Shown here: in pieces, positions 10,934 through 23,154 of the stretch
Numbering within the stretch: the stretch's first letter is position 1
Layout of the letters: each line of letters starts with the position of its first letter
Origin: Tanytarsus gracilentus
Taxonomy: Eukaryota; Arthropoda; Insecta; Diptera; Chironomidae
Direction of reading: 5' to 3'
NCBI GenBank assembly: GCA_038502055.1
Contig: JAXRKN010000036.1
Location: 806,001-870,000, forward strand
DNA: 64,000 bases
The notes under the pieces: model-generated
Told to the model about the DNA's origin: nothing
Seen by the model: the letters and a program-made list of their open reading frames with translations, nothing else
The model's database searches: none
Position numbers and translations under genes: made by a program

Positions 10934-12416
10934 TTAAGCTTTTCGTCGTTTTCCATTGAAGAGTTGAGGAACGCTAAATGGCAACTTTCGCTTCTTCTTT
11001 TTGTCTACAGTTGGCGGTGACTCACTTTGAATTGTTCTTGCGATCGATATCAAGGTATTTTCGTCTTGAGTGTTCTGATGATTTAATTCGATTGTACTTT
11101 TCATGATGGAAATATCTTTCATTAATTGACTGTCGTCAAACCATTTGTGATTGAGAACTTCTTCAGCGGTAAAGCGAAGCATTGGATCTACCCTGATCAG
11201 TGCGCTTATCAACTTTAAAGCATCACCGGAAACCTTTAAAATTTTAAATTATTAATTTTTAAGGATTATTAAAATTGTCATTTTTCCTTACAGTTTTCCA
11301 AAAGTCTGATTTAAATGAAAACTCTCCCTTGTCAATAAGCAATCGAATACCGCTTGTTGATGGTGCATGAAAGGGCCATTTTCCGCTAAGCATGCAAAAT
11401 AAAAGAACTCCAAGCGACCACATGTCTGCCCTCTTTGAAGAATAATTTTTAGCATTTTTGATGAGATTTTCAGGTGCCGAATACAGCAAAGTTCCGCCCA
11501 AGTCTCCAATTCCATTATCATAATTTGACAGTCCTAAATCACCAAGCTTGCATAAAGGTTTTCCATTGACTTCTCGAACAAAGACATTTTCCGGCTTAAT
11601 ATCAGAATGTGCAATATTCAAGTCGTGCATGTACTTAATGCCTTGGACGATTTGATAGAAACAGAACTTTGCGTCACATTCCGTGAGACGAACTTTGGGT
11701 GCTTTAGTGATGCGAACTAAGAGATCAATGTCTTCCATGAACTCAATCAGCAAATAGCTTTTCAAATCGTACTTGAAGATTTTAATTAAGTTAACAATAT
11801 TGGAATGCTTAAGTTTCGCCATGAGTTCAGCTTCTTTAGCGATCGAGCCATCATCGTTATTAATAATTTCTTTCAGCACAAACTTTTTCCTTGGTTCACG
11901 GACACTCTGAACAATAAAAACCGTCTTCGTTAAGCCATTGTTGAACTGTTTCGATGCATAGAATTCTTCCGAGATGTCTCGTGGAAATTCATCAGCCAAA
12001 AGTTTTCGTTGGTCTTCAAAAATGATCACGATGTCCTTTTCATACTCGATCGCATCTCCATGCAGCAAAATTCGCTCGGATCCTTTTGCGAGCAGCTCGT
12101 TGTTAATTAGAATATTTTCGGTGCTGCTAATTAGAAATGGTTCCGTTATTTCTTTGCCCTCTCGCTGGATGTTTAAAATATGCGAGTCTCGTGGAAGATT
12201 TTCATTGTAATTGGACGTTACTGGCTGAAATCTCAATCTTCTCTTTCCGCGGCCAATTTTAACTTTTACAATTAATTTTAAATTGATTTGTCGAATTTCT
12301 AGAAATGGAAAAAATAATTTCGAATTTTTTTATCAAATTTTCACTAAAATCTTACTGAATTCGATATTATCGGCTCTTAGAATTGCAAATCCCCTCTCTC
12401 CGGTCTTGTTAGTCAT
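10934..12416 (-). CDS. FHA-domain Ser/Thr protein kinase, CHK2/Loki-like, atypical, 455 aa
   Basis: Exons (minus): 12416-12356, 12298-11292, 11233-10934. An N-terminal FHA domain (about residues 8-115; KIGRGKRR and the SHILNI stretch) would bind phosphothreonine. A kinase domain follows (about 130-400): ATP Lys163 (FVLKEI), AHSDIKPEN with catalytic Asp253, GDLGLSN with Mg-binding Asp274, SAPEN and DMWSLGVLLFCMLSG. FHA plus kinase in this order is the CHK2 (Loki, DNA-damage checkpoint) architecture. Odd points: the glycine loop is degenerate (NNGLTKTV for the usual GSGxxGxV), HRD is HSD, and DFG is DLG. Catalytic Lys and both Asp remain, so activity is possible but uncertain. The C terminus has basic clusters (DKKKKRKLP and GKRRKA), a likely nuclear signal. 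It is divergent from the FHA gene at 12601. It may be a diverged paralog rather than Loki itself. Confidence 0.85.
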
Positions 12417-12600
12417 GTTTAATTGTTAATTAATAGAGTTTTTAAAAAAAATAATCACAGAATTTAAATCGAAAATTCCCTTTTGTTTACGTTTTGTTTT
12501 TTTCGTTAAGTTCCAAGAACAAGAAGAAAATTTTAAATTTGTAAACAAAAGAAGCATTTTAAGAAAAAATTATTTATTCTAAATTTAGTTAAGGTATAAA
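12417..12600. promoter_or_regulatory. Shared divergent promoter of the two FHA genes
   Basis: Only 184 bases separate the start codons of the - strand FHA kinase (12416) and the + strand FHA protein (12601). There is no TATA box; two copies of a TTTTGTTTACG-like stretch and poly-T runs occur. Co-expression is suggested by position only. Confidence 0.45.
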
Positions 12601-13350
12601 ATGGATACTGAGGCTGATTTACAGTTTGCACTCGTGCGTCAAGGCCCTGGCATGAAGAATAAAGTGGTTTATTTGAACGGAGAGAATGCTGTCGGTAAGA
12701 AAACTCACTAATTAGTTATTTTCAACAAAAAATCTCTCAATATTATTAAAATACGATTTTAAGTAACGATAATAAGCTTAATTAAATACAAAACAAACAA
12801 TTTAACTTTCACAAAACATCCAGAGGAAAATTTTCTAACATCCAGCTCAAAATTTTCGCAAAACATCCAGAGGAAAATTTTCTAACATCCAGCTTAAAAT
12901 TTTCGCAAAACATCCAGAGGAAAATTTTCTAACATCCAGCTTAAAATTCTAGGTCGAGGTGTAAGTTCATCGATAACTCTGCTATCTAAATTTGTCAGTC
13001 GCGAGCATTGCCGTATTTATTGGGATGCATCTAAAAAGAAGTGGATGGTCGAAGATAATGGATCGATGAATGGAACATGCATAAATGACGAGTTGTTGTC
13101 ATTCAAAGAAATTCGAGAGCTTCGAATTGGAGATTTCATTGGGCTTGGAATAGATTAGTAAGTTGCAATGGTTTTTAAAAGTTAACTTTCAAACTTAATT
13201 TTCTTTTTTACTTCTAGCCACACTTGGCTACAGAACTCGCATGTGAAGAACAATGAAGACTACTTTGTCTATAAGTTTACTCACGCACCAGCTCCTGAAT
13301 TTGCAATGTTGTGCAACAACATTAATCAAATGGATATTGATGAACGTTAA
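12601..13350 (+). CDS. Small FHA-domain protein, 143 aa, three exons
   Basis: Exons: 12601-12694, 12953-13157, 13218-13350. The protein is essentially one FHA domain, the phosphothreonine-binding fold. FALVRQ starts strand 1, and the conserved residues follow: GRG (about 32-34), FVSREHCRI (Ser and His of the S-x-x-H motif) and EDNGSMNGTCIND (the NG turn). The tail ends NNINQMDIDER. A lone FHA module may act as an adaptor recognising a phosphorylated partner. Its head-to-head position with an FHA kinase makes a shared pathway plausible but unproven. Intron 1 carries a 47-bp minisatellite. AATAAA at 13489. I do not recognise a named ortholog. Confidence 0.82.
12812..12948. repeat. 47-bp tandem repeat, about 2.9 copies
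   Basis: A 47-base unit containing AAAACATCCAGAGGAAAATT and TCTAACATCCAGCTTAAAA is repeated almost perfectly. The only clear difference is CTCA against CTTA in the first copy. CATCCAG occurs twice in each unit. It lies in intron 1 of the small FHA gene and ends a few bases before the acceptor, so copy-number change could affect splicing. Confidence 0.9.
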
Positions 13351-14132
13351 GCATGCACGCATGCAATTTTCAATCGTGTCATTAATTTTAGTACGAATAT
13401 GTAAGAAACCGCTTAATACTCAAAAATATTCAATCATTTCCTTTATCTGCGGCTAGTTTGATTTTATTGCTTTGTATTAATAAAATATATGTATGGTAAA
13501 ATGAAAATTGTTTAGTTTTGCGTTAATTTTAATCTTTATTTCGCTTTCACTTAACTTACATTTAAGATTTTCTATTATCAATTAGGTTCTTACTTTTTTC
13601 AATAACTTCTGATAGAATATAAGTGCAGATTTTTTCGCACTCGACAATCTTGAGGGTTGAAATTTCCAAACGAGTTTACTCATACCTCAATTATTTAATT
13701 AAAACTACGGTTCTCTTACTTTTTTTCGGTGATAAAAAATATCAATTTTCATCATCATTTTTTATTAAACATGTATCTTTGCATTTATTTTACCTCAAAC
13801 GCTTAATATTCAATTATTAACCTTTTATATGGTTGTTTACTTTGTGTATTTAGATTTTAGAAAGTCGCACGTGAAAATTCTTTTATGAATTGATAACGGT
13901 CACGATAAATGAGAGAGAAAATGCCACGAGACTCGTCTCGGGTAATATTCAAAGTGCATTTTGGACTATTGAGAGTCGCGACTAGAAATCCAAGCGTGCA
14001 CCAATCAAATGACATTCGCTAAAAATTCACAAAATTTTATTTATTGTGAAAATAATAAAATCCACGGCTCAGATGTGTCCACTTTTTTTATAGATATTAG
14101 CAGAGGTGGCTAATTATGATTTTCACTAACTC
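13351..14132. other. Convergent intergenic region
   Basis: It lies between the 3' ends of the FHA gene (+) and the ATPase gene (-). There is a polyadenylation signal for the + gene at 13489 and, on the - strand, AATAAA at 14042-14037. Nothing else is identified. Confidence 0.6.
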
Positions 14133-17100
14133 TCATGACTTTGATGGTAAATCATGCATTTCTACATTCACTTTACTATCGTCTCCACTCGCTTTGTTAA
14201 TGAACGAACCCTCTCTAATATTCGCTTGCATTGGCATCGCTTTGTCAGTTAATTTCAACTCCAAGTATTCGCGCTTTAGCTGCTCATTTTTCTTTCTTAT
14301 CGTGAGATTTTCATCAAAGACATCGTCAGCACTGTTACCGCCCTCGTTTGATGATCGTCGATTGATTGAAGCTAATTTCTGTCGATCACGCTCAAAGAAA
14401 CTATTTAGAATTGAGCTATTTCGATCAAACATGACAGCACCGTCATCTTCGACGGGTTCAATTGAGATTTCAGCATAGCTCATTGGAGATGTATCATCAT
14501 CATCGTCGTCCTTGCCATTTGATGCACCCTTACTAGCTCCACTATTACCGGCATTACCTTTGCTCTCGTCTTCCGATGGCGAATTGTTCTCTTGATTATT
14601 ATACAGACTTAGTGGCGGCCATTTTGTGTTGAGTCTGAGATAGTTTTCAATTGAGAGGAATTTTTTGTGCGACTTTTCAATGTTATGGAAACGATATCGA
14701 AGCTTCTTAAACACTAGATACTCCACGATGACCTCCTCAATGAAGAAACCTAGTGCAAAGTTTAATAGTCCAATTGCGATGAGAATAGCACCGAAGCTTA
14801 GCATTTCTTCGCGTGGAGGTAAAATCATTTGTAAGAAGCTTATGGCAAAATCAGCAGGATAAAGTGCAAAATAGAAAGTAATCAGGATGTTTATAACGAG
14901 TGCGATGAGAAATCCACGATTAGAGAAAATTGTCTTGCGATAGGGAAAACCTGTAAATTATTAAAATTATCATCAGTAAACAATTGATGAGGACGAGCAG
15001 CTTTAAGAAATTACCTTTACTAAATACAACAGCCAGTGTGACATATTGGAAGCACGTGATGATAAATATGGTATAGTTTTGATGGCATCCAAGGGTCTCG
15101 TCGTTGAGTGAACTACTTTCAGTGTAATTAAACGCCTCAAACCATTCGTAAGTCTGTACGTGATACCATCCGAAAATCTGAATGCCAATAGAGGTGATGA
15201 GATGAAGGGCGAGTGAAACGACAGGGCTTAAAGCTATTAGAGAGTTGAGTGGCGTTTGGCGCACAAGCGGACCTTCAAATGACTCCGTTTTGCCGAAGAA
15301 AAATGCAAAAATTGAAATCATACACAAATCGATGTACAAAAACTGCATGTCCGTTAAATTTGAATCTATTCCATAGAGAATAATGACCGATGTAAATTGA
15401 ACTAGTGAATATGCTGCCATATATTTGAAAATGCCGAACGAGGTCACCAGAGCAGTGCGACCTTCGCGAATAATAGCCGGTACGCAATCAATTGTTCGAT
15501 CGCGCGATGTGAATGGTGAGGCAACTGAGCTTTCTGCATCAGATAATGAAATTCCAGCATGGGCACTCTTTAAAGCACCACAATCGTTTGCGCCATCTCC
15601 ACACATCGCCACATAATATCCCAATTCTTGTAATTCCGTCACTAAACTTGTCTTTTGATCGGGCGACATGCGAGCGAAAATTGTGCCGCGAGTCACGAAC
15701 TTTGGCAATAAATCCGGAAAGTATTCACGAACAATTGCCCAAGTCTTTCCATCCATGGCGAAGCGATAGCGATTCGAAGGTAATTCCGGAGCTAAACGAT
15801 ATGGATTGAGATCATCGTCGTTGTCGAAAAGTTTCTTTTTAAGCGGCATATAAGTTGGAGGCGGAATAAGACCCTTTTCGGCATCAGCTTTATTTGAGCA
15901 GATGTTCGTTACAACCGTAGCTAAGCTACTAGCACTATTGCTATTTGTCATAACACGATAATTTCCATCGGCAGAATCAAATGTATGTGCGGGAGTATTG
16001 CAAATTCCGTTGTTATTTGTAGCTGTCGCAGATGTCGAATGACCTAAAAATAAATTTTTTTGATTAATACTTTATCAAAATTCTATATAATTTTCTATTA
16101 CCTTCAAGAGTGTAGAACAGCTCCGCCTCTTCATCATTTTTCCATCTCGAATTTACAATAATTATGCTCTGATCCTCTAAAATCATATCGCAATCTTTCG
16201 CCACACTGATTGCTGTTAAAATGTTATCACCAGTCACCATAATCGTACGCACACCAGCATCATTCAGGATTTGAATGACTTTTTCGGAGTTTGGCTTGAG
16301 GCGATTCTCGAGTATGACAAAGCCCATAAATTCAAGCTCACTCTCGACTTTATCGCGTGAAATTCTCTGCACTTTTGGATAGGTAAGCTTACGATCGAGC
16401 GACTTGTATGCCATTGCGATTATTCGATATCCTTGCTGAGCATAGTAATTCAATTTTTCATTAAAATCCGTCGGAATTGTTTCCGGACGACACAAAGTTG
16501 CAATCATTTCCGGTGAGCCTTTGCAGTAAACGTTAAAATTTTTGTCGCTTATTTTACGGGTAATTACAGCCATGCGCTGTAAGCTGCTGGTGAAAGAGAA
16601 CTCTCTGACAATTCCAATATCGTGCGATGAAACGGGAATGTCAAGGTTATCGAGTTGAGACTCAGATGGAGGCCTTTGACTTGAAGTGTTCGATGGAGGC
16701 TTAACAATGGTCGGAAAGAGTAAATCATATTTAGTGTCATCACTGACATTCGCCTCCTCCAACTTCCATCCAGTCGATTCAAACATTTTTAAATCCAATG
16801 GATCGCCTTTCATCTCGCCACCCATAATAGTTATTGAGTGACAAGTGACCATACCGTAGAGGAAATGATCAAATGGTAGCCTATCGATGCTATTGAAGGG
16901 TATTTGGAGTGTATTCGCTGCTGATTTTGGTACAACGCCATACATATCAAGACCGTCTTCAGTTAAAGTGCCAGTTTTATCAAAGCAAACACAATCGATT
17001 GATCCCGAGACGTTAATGGATCGAGGGGCGATACAGAAAATATTTTTCTTTTGCAATCTCTTCTGAGCATACATTCGACCAACAGACATGGCAGCTAAAA

Positions 17101-20100
17101 CAAATAATTTTTTTACTAAAATATTCTTAAATAAGATTAAAAAAGTTACCTGGCAAAGCTGGTGGAACGGCAATCGTAATCAAATCCAAGCTCTCGACGA
17201 TAATTTTTATTGCACCAACGCCACGATAAATCTAAAATTATTTTGATTAAATTATACAAATTTTACAATATTTAAAAATCTCTCACTTTTGTGATGAGTG
17301 TGAAGAGAAAGCCACAGAACGCGACGCAAGCGAGCAACGACACAAATTTGTAAGAGTCCTGTTCGAACTTATAATCAACAGGTGGTGGATAGAGAATTGA
17401 ACGAATTAATTCTCCTTTTGCCGTAATATTTCCAGTATTTATGACAACTGCAAGGACTCTCTCAGATCCAATGTAGCGCGTCTGAATGACCTTCGTTCCG
17501 CTGAAAAGAGTGTGTCTTGCATGCTCTTTGGAATCGTAAATAAGATCCTTTTTGCATGGCAGTGGTGTTTTTGTAACTGGCACACTCTCGCCCGTCAGCA
17601 TCGACTCATCGAGAATACAATTTCCAGATAGCAAAACTGCATCGCACTGCATCGTACATCCGGTTGAAGGGATTTCTAATAAATCTCCTGGTACGAGATT
17701 TTTTGTATCAGTTGTCAATGAACTTCCGTCCTTTTTAATAACTGTAGCTGTGTCGACGCTGAAAACTGTCTCGTTCAGTGCTCTTTGATTTTTTAGAGTT
17801 TGTCGAATGGACATTAAAATGCCGAATGTAGTCATGAGAATGATAACGCATGCATAGTAGTAGTAGTTGTAGGCGAACCATAAAACGACCGAGAACACTT
17901 GAAACACATAGAACGGATTCAAAGCCTCAAGAAATAGCAATTCGACCCAACTCTTGATAGCAACATCAATTTTGTTATCTCCATAAACCAAACGTCTGTG
18001 AAATAGAAGAAAAAAATGTTTCAAAACCCACTCGTGGGTGTTGCCGCGTAACCCACTTGTAACAGATGTATTGGAAATGTATTTGGGGAGATTTTTTTGG
18101 GAAGAAAAGGGAAGCATAAGAAAATATTTTTATAGGAAAGTCATTTGCCACTATGTTCAATTATCCACTATGTTTTATTTTCCATTGTGTATCATTATTT
18201 CTATTTGGCTCAATTGTAACATTTCCCATCATGTTCCATTTTCCACTATGTTCCATTTTCCACTATGTTCCATTTTCCACCATGTTCCATTTTCCACCAT
18301 GTTTCATTTTCCACCATGTTTCATTTTCCACCATGTTCCATTTTCCACCATGTTCCATTTTCCACTATGTTTCATTTTCCACTATGTTCCATTTTCCACT
18401 TTGTTCCATTTCCCACCATGTTCCATTTCCCACCATATTCCATTTTCCACCATGTTCCATTTTCAGATCCATGCCAATCGATTCCTGATCAAATTCCGGA
18501 GTCAGAAGCCACATAAGAGAAAATGTATGAAAAATGTTGGGGCGGGCCTGTTGTTGTCGAAAAATTCTATGGGTATTAGACCTTGGCTCTCTGGGAACCG
18601 GTCTCTGGTGGTCCAGGGGCCGAGATCTCGAAGGAACGGAGGAGGACGGACAGGAGGAAATAGAGATATAAGCGTTACCACACTTTGTGTGGGTTACGCT
18701 AAAAATTTGTTAACTAATGTTCAAATGTCAATGCGAGCTGTGTTGAGGCAGGTCAGTCGTCGTTTACCTCACGTTTCTTGTAAAATCAGAGATGCCTTTC
18801 TGCTTGTGAATCGTCAAGCTTGGAACATTCTCATCCAGTCCCCTAATTTTTGTGAATTGCATCGAATTGACATCCCAAATATATCTCAATTTTTTGCATA
18901 CGAAAAATCGAACCGTATCAACATCTATAATTAAAGTGAATGCAGAATTAATAATTTGATAAATTTATAAAAAAATATTTGCCTACATTGAAATTTGCCG
19001 TCAGACAAATGAATTTCCAATTGTCTCTGATTGAAGTCCGTATCGATGTCGCTCGATGGTGTGAATCTTTCACTAAAACATTCGGTCAATTCTGCATTCT
19101 TGATTGAATCACTAAATGGATCATGAATTATTAGAGAGCTCATAAATTTGAATATTTTGTCATATACAAACCTAATGCTATCCGGTGTCAATGTTACGAC
19201 AGTTTTAACATAATAAATGGCATGTTTGCCTTGAAATTGTTCCTTCACGAGAACCTTTTCAGCCTCACGCAATGAACATTTTTTGTGTGTCGCCAGCAGT
19301 AGCCAGTGACTCCACCAATGCAATACTAAACGAAGCAAGCCTAATGTTAGGCCTATACATAAGTAGCATATGAATGAACGAAACTTTGATTTTCTATATC
19401 CGTAAACGAACATCTCATCTTCTTGATCCTTATTAAGGATGCCTTCGTGAAGATCTCGACAGGTGTTCACATCTTGGAATGATGAAAAGGAATTATAGTT
19501 AGAAGGCGTTGAGCCTTGATTTACAATTTTTTTTCAATTAAAGCATTTTTGTTGGTTGTATGCAGGATTTTTGTGTGTGTGTGTTTGTGTTGTGTGCAGA
19601 AAGGATAGAAAAAAAGCATAGATAGGAAAGAAAAGCAAAAGTCAACATCAAAAGCTAAAGCAACAAGTGGGTTAGTAACATAGGTAGTAAATGGTTAGTA
19701 AAATAAAAATTAATGTTGTAAATCTACTTAAAATTACACGTGAAAGAGTTATAAAAATTTTATTACTCATCAAACCTCAATAATAAATTTTTTCTGAGTT
19801 TATTAAGTGAATATTTTGACAGGGAAGAAGAATTTTGAATTTATCACAAAATTAAATTAACAAGTAGAACATAAAAATTAAATTAACGAGATTCAACGAA
19901 AGGAAGTGACAAAATTATCTTAAATTTAAATGTTCTTGTGGCAGAAATGCTTTCCAAGCAATAGTTTTCATGTGGATATGAGTGAAAAGTGAACATTTAT
20001 AGTATCAAAACTCATTAAATATTATTTTGTGTTCTGATCAAACAATTAGATTAAAATAACCTTAACAATTTCATAATCTTTTTAGCAGAAACATATTTTT

Positions 20101-23100
20101 TTAAATTTCTTTGAAGATCTTCAAAAACTCAAATAATTTTTTAAAAGGAATTTCAAGCTAAAAACAGTTGTTAATATTTAAGAAAATTATTTAAGCAGCT
20201 ACCAAATTTACTCAAAGAACTATAGGACAAAAAAATAGCAACAGATGTATGAATTATAAGCTCATTAGTATCAAATTATATGCTATCAACTACTGACAAT
20301 TTAAATCATCATTTAATTGCAACGAAATTTGAACATGACAGACTTAAAATATAAATAATTTTTTTTTTCGATAATGAAGCGCTTGTGTTCTCGGTCATTA
20401 GGTACCAGCAGATTTTTTTCACACTCAATTAACAGCTCATGAATATTTTATGCTTCAAAGATTTTTAAAAGCATTAAAATTTGAGCCGCATGCATTGGAA
20501 GTTCGTAATTCGTAAATTCCGTCACAAATTTGAGATAACTAAAATATTCGCATTTTGAAACAAATTAAAGATTTTTTATTAAACAAAAATTTCCCCCATC
20601 AAATAAATTAAATAAACGCGGTTGAACAATTTTATGTTTGCACAATTCCGATAAGAAAAGTTTTCATGGTCAAAATTTAATTGCTCAATTTACCTGCGAT
20701 CTTATTTTTAAAACATTTTCCAATGCTAAAACGCATGATTTGTTTATTAGTTTTTATTATTCACAAAGTTGTGCCACACTGCATTTTGATGACGAGTCTA
20801 TTTAAATTTTATATAACAAAACTTTTATTTTCTTTCGTTTTCATTTTGCCACACGACACTCGATCATTTTATCGACACATAAATGTGTACACACATTTTA
20901 AACTTAAATTGACTTTTGAAATTATTTTTTTAACATCGTCACAACAAATCCAGGACAGCGCAAAATTATTCTTTCAATATTTCATCATTCGTCAGTCTTT
21001 TCGTGCGGAGTGTTGAACTACAACTGAGGAAATGAGTGAGTTAAGAAGTGAATGAATGAGAATCATCTATCTCTCTCACTCTCCCCAAATGTGTGTATAT
21101 CAAGTCTCTTTTTCGTCTTTCTCCTTAATTACGTACGACAGGGTAATTCTTTTTTTTTCGGAAAGACCGCCGATTGAAGATAAACTTGTTATTTTGTAGT
21201 TCTTCATTATTCATCAACATCATCATTATATATTAGCCAAACGTCCATCATCATCATCATTATGCATTTAGACTGTGAAGATTTTTTTTTTCGCAACATT
21301 TTAAGAGAATTCAAGTTAGTTGTCCTTATTCCCTTTGAGGTCTTTTCAATTAACATTTTTAGTGGATTCTCTTTTTCAATGTCTTCGCAAAATGCATTAC
21401 CGAAATCGATCACACACTAATTTATTACCGAAAAACATGTTTGACAACATTTTTATCAGCGAAAATTCAAGGGAAAATAATTTTAAAATTTTCCTTTCAT
21501 GTCATTAAATTCCTGTGGTTCACGCTCACATTTTGATTACTTTATAAAATTATTAACATGAGCAAATAAAAAATTGCTAGCCATTCCACGAACTTCGCAC
21601 GAGTGCTTCACGTTCAGCAATCAAATTACAACTTGTGGAGCTTTTGAAATTTATTTTTCTCTCTTTTCCTAATAGTCAGCAGCTGGTCTGTGTATTTAAT
21701 TTACACCGTTGTAGAATTTTTTAAATTATGATGTAAATAAATGCGAGAGGTGTCAAATATTTTAGCTCCTCAAATATAAATTAGAAAAGTTAAAATTCTA
21801 AAGCACTTTCAGAGTTGCGAACTATTTCAGAATGTTGGTAAATACTGTATTTAATCCATTGTTTATTTAACGAAATACGTTGATACGTTCTAAAGGCCGC
21901 GTGATTTATATTAAGCTTTGACGATTTTTTTGTTGATTTAGGCACAATTACTGTCCTTAATATTGGGTGATAATTGAAACCAAATGAATAGTTTTAAACA
22001 CTTTTTGTGACAAACAAAGCTTATAATGATGGTAATTTCCAAAAAAGTTGTTGAATGACTCAAAGCACTCATTCGATCATTAACTTCCTTAGAATGATTA
22101 CGAGACGGTAAATTTATGGCAGTCACTTAATGACAAGTGGTTGATAAAATGGAATAATTGTTGCAATTTATAATCAACTTGACAGTTGAAAAATTAATTA
22201 TTAATGATTGATAAAGAAAAGCTTAGTTCGCACTCAATTAAAAATTTACAAAGCGTCGCTTATGAATTGTAGCTTTCACCCTTAATTAGAAAGTTCAAAC
22301 CTGAATCATCATTAATCTGCCAGTGATTACGAATTTTTCGGGCTACCCCACGTATTTTCAACCTTAAATAGGACGAACTTTTCCAATTTATAAAACTCAC
22401 GCTCTTCATCATCACCAAAAGAATTAAACGAAATTTTCGAATCAACGCCATTGATGAAATTTAAAAGTTTTCTTAATTTCATATTTTGTTTCACTTAGAA
22501 GTTAGAAAATTAATTTGACTCCATTTTATTTCTGTCGACAGAAAGAATTGAGCATTTACTCGTTTTTAATTGTCGCAAAGTACTGAATTAAACAATTTAT
22601 TGTGTGCTTCTGCGATAAGAGAACTTTAGGATTTAATTGCCGCCTTATGTACTTTTCACCACACGTTCTTATGGTTCTTTATCTTTTCTTATCAAAACCG
22701 AAATGCTTGCGTGTGTAGAATGAGTGTAAAAATTTCTTATCACTGAACAATGCGGGATGAAATTGAATACTTGTGCATGTTGTAGGAAATAAAAATGTCA
22801 TATAGGTTTTTCCTTTGAAATCAATGCACTTTGTTTGCTATATGCGTCATTTAATGTTTCAAGGAAATTATTTTTAGAAAAAATTGGAACAATTTGAGAA
22901 AAGATAAGCACAAAATAAGCTATCAAGTTTTAACTCGATCCAATGACCTTTAACACATGAGCTTCATTATCTCTCTCTTAATTCTAGAAGTTATTAATTG
23001 TAAATTGAAAAAATTTCATCATACCTCCAAGCAAATTAGCAAACTGCTCATCTGGAATGTCGCTCTTCCGGTGTATTCCCTTCGCAACACTCTTATCATC

Positions 23101-23154
23101 ACTATCTAATCCACGTTTCCATGAGAAGCAGTTCCAAGAAGATGAGTTATTCAT
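14133..23154 (-). CDS. P5B-type cation/polyamine-transporting ATPase (ATP13A family), 1467 aa
   Basis: Exons (minus): 23154-23025, 19472-18987, 18924-18768, 17995-17287, 17231-17150, 17094-16102, 16043-15015, 14950-14133; every junction keeps phase. P5B ATPases are ten-helix pumps of lysosomes and endosomes; mammalian ATP13A2 and ATP13A3 move polyamines. Seen: N-terminal QEDEMFVYGYRKS with a membrane hairpin (GLLRLVLHWW, HWLLLATH), LRYIWDVNS, RRLVYGDNKID, NPFYVFQVFSVVLW, actuator LTGES, P5B signature PPALP, phosphorylation DKTGTLTEDG (Asp560), KGSPEM, MVTGDN and GDGANDCGALK, then membrane segments. The C-terminal 200 or so residues after the last helices are unusually long, low-complexity and acidic (DDDDDD). 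The Drosophila counterpart is probably anne boleyn (CG32000). The first exon (MNNSSSWNCFSW ... ANLLG) fits by phase and donor but lies 3.5 kb upstream, so the start is less certain than the rest. Confidence 0.92.
18046..18699. mobile_element. Possible inverted-repeat element in ATPase intron 3
   Basis: GCGTAACCCAC at 18046-18056 is matched in inverse by GTGGGTTACGC at 18689-18699. Both ends also carry local hairpins: ACCCACTCGTGGGT just left, and a near-palindrome around CCACACTTTGTGTGGG on the right. The enclosed DNA holds the 17-bp minisatellite and a block near 18535-18670 that is much richer in G+C than its surroundings. A non-autonomous DNA transposon is the simplest reading; I could not define a target duplication, and the repeats are short. 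Confidence 0.35.
18232..18464. repeat. 17-bp minisatellite, about 14 copies
   Basis: Tandem units of the form TTCCATTTTCCAC(C/T)ATG, with scattered C/T changes; degenerate copies begin near 18150. Since 17 is not a multiple of three, open frames made of His, Phe, Ser and Pro run through all three + frames. These are artefacts of the repeat rather than proteins. It lies in an intron of the ATPase gene. Confidence 0.95.
19473..23024. other. Long first intron of the ATPase gene
   Basis: Non-coding, AT-rich. It contains a TG-rich tract near 19570-19600 and CAT-triplet runs near 21220-21265. No nested gene could be supported. Confidence 0.5.

Noticed and set aside
18038..18934. 298-codon open frame on the + strand rich in His, Phe, Ser and Pro
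   Set aside because: It is produced by the 17-bp minisatellite, and its end overlaps antisense a secure ATPase exon (18924-18768).
21207..21413. 68-codon frame with poly-Met on the - strand
   Set aside because: Poly-Met comes from a CAT-triplet microsatellite; the rest has no recognisable domain and lies in the ATPase intron.
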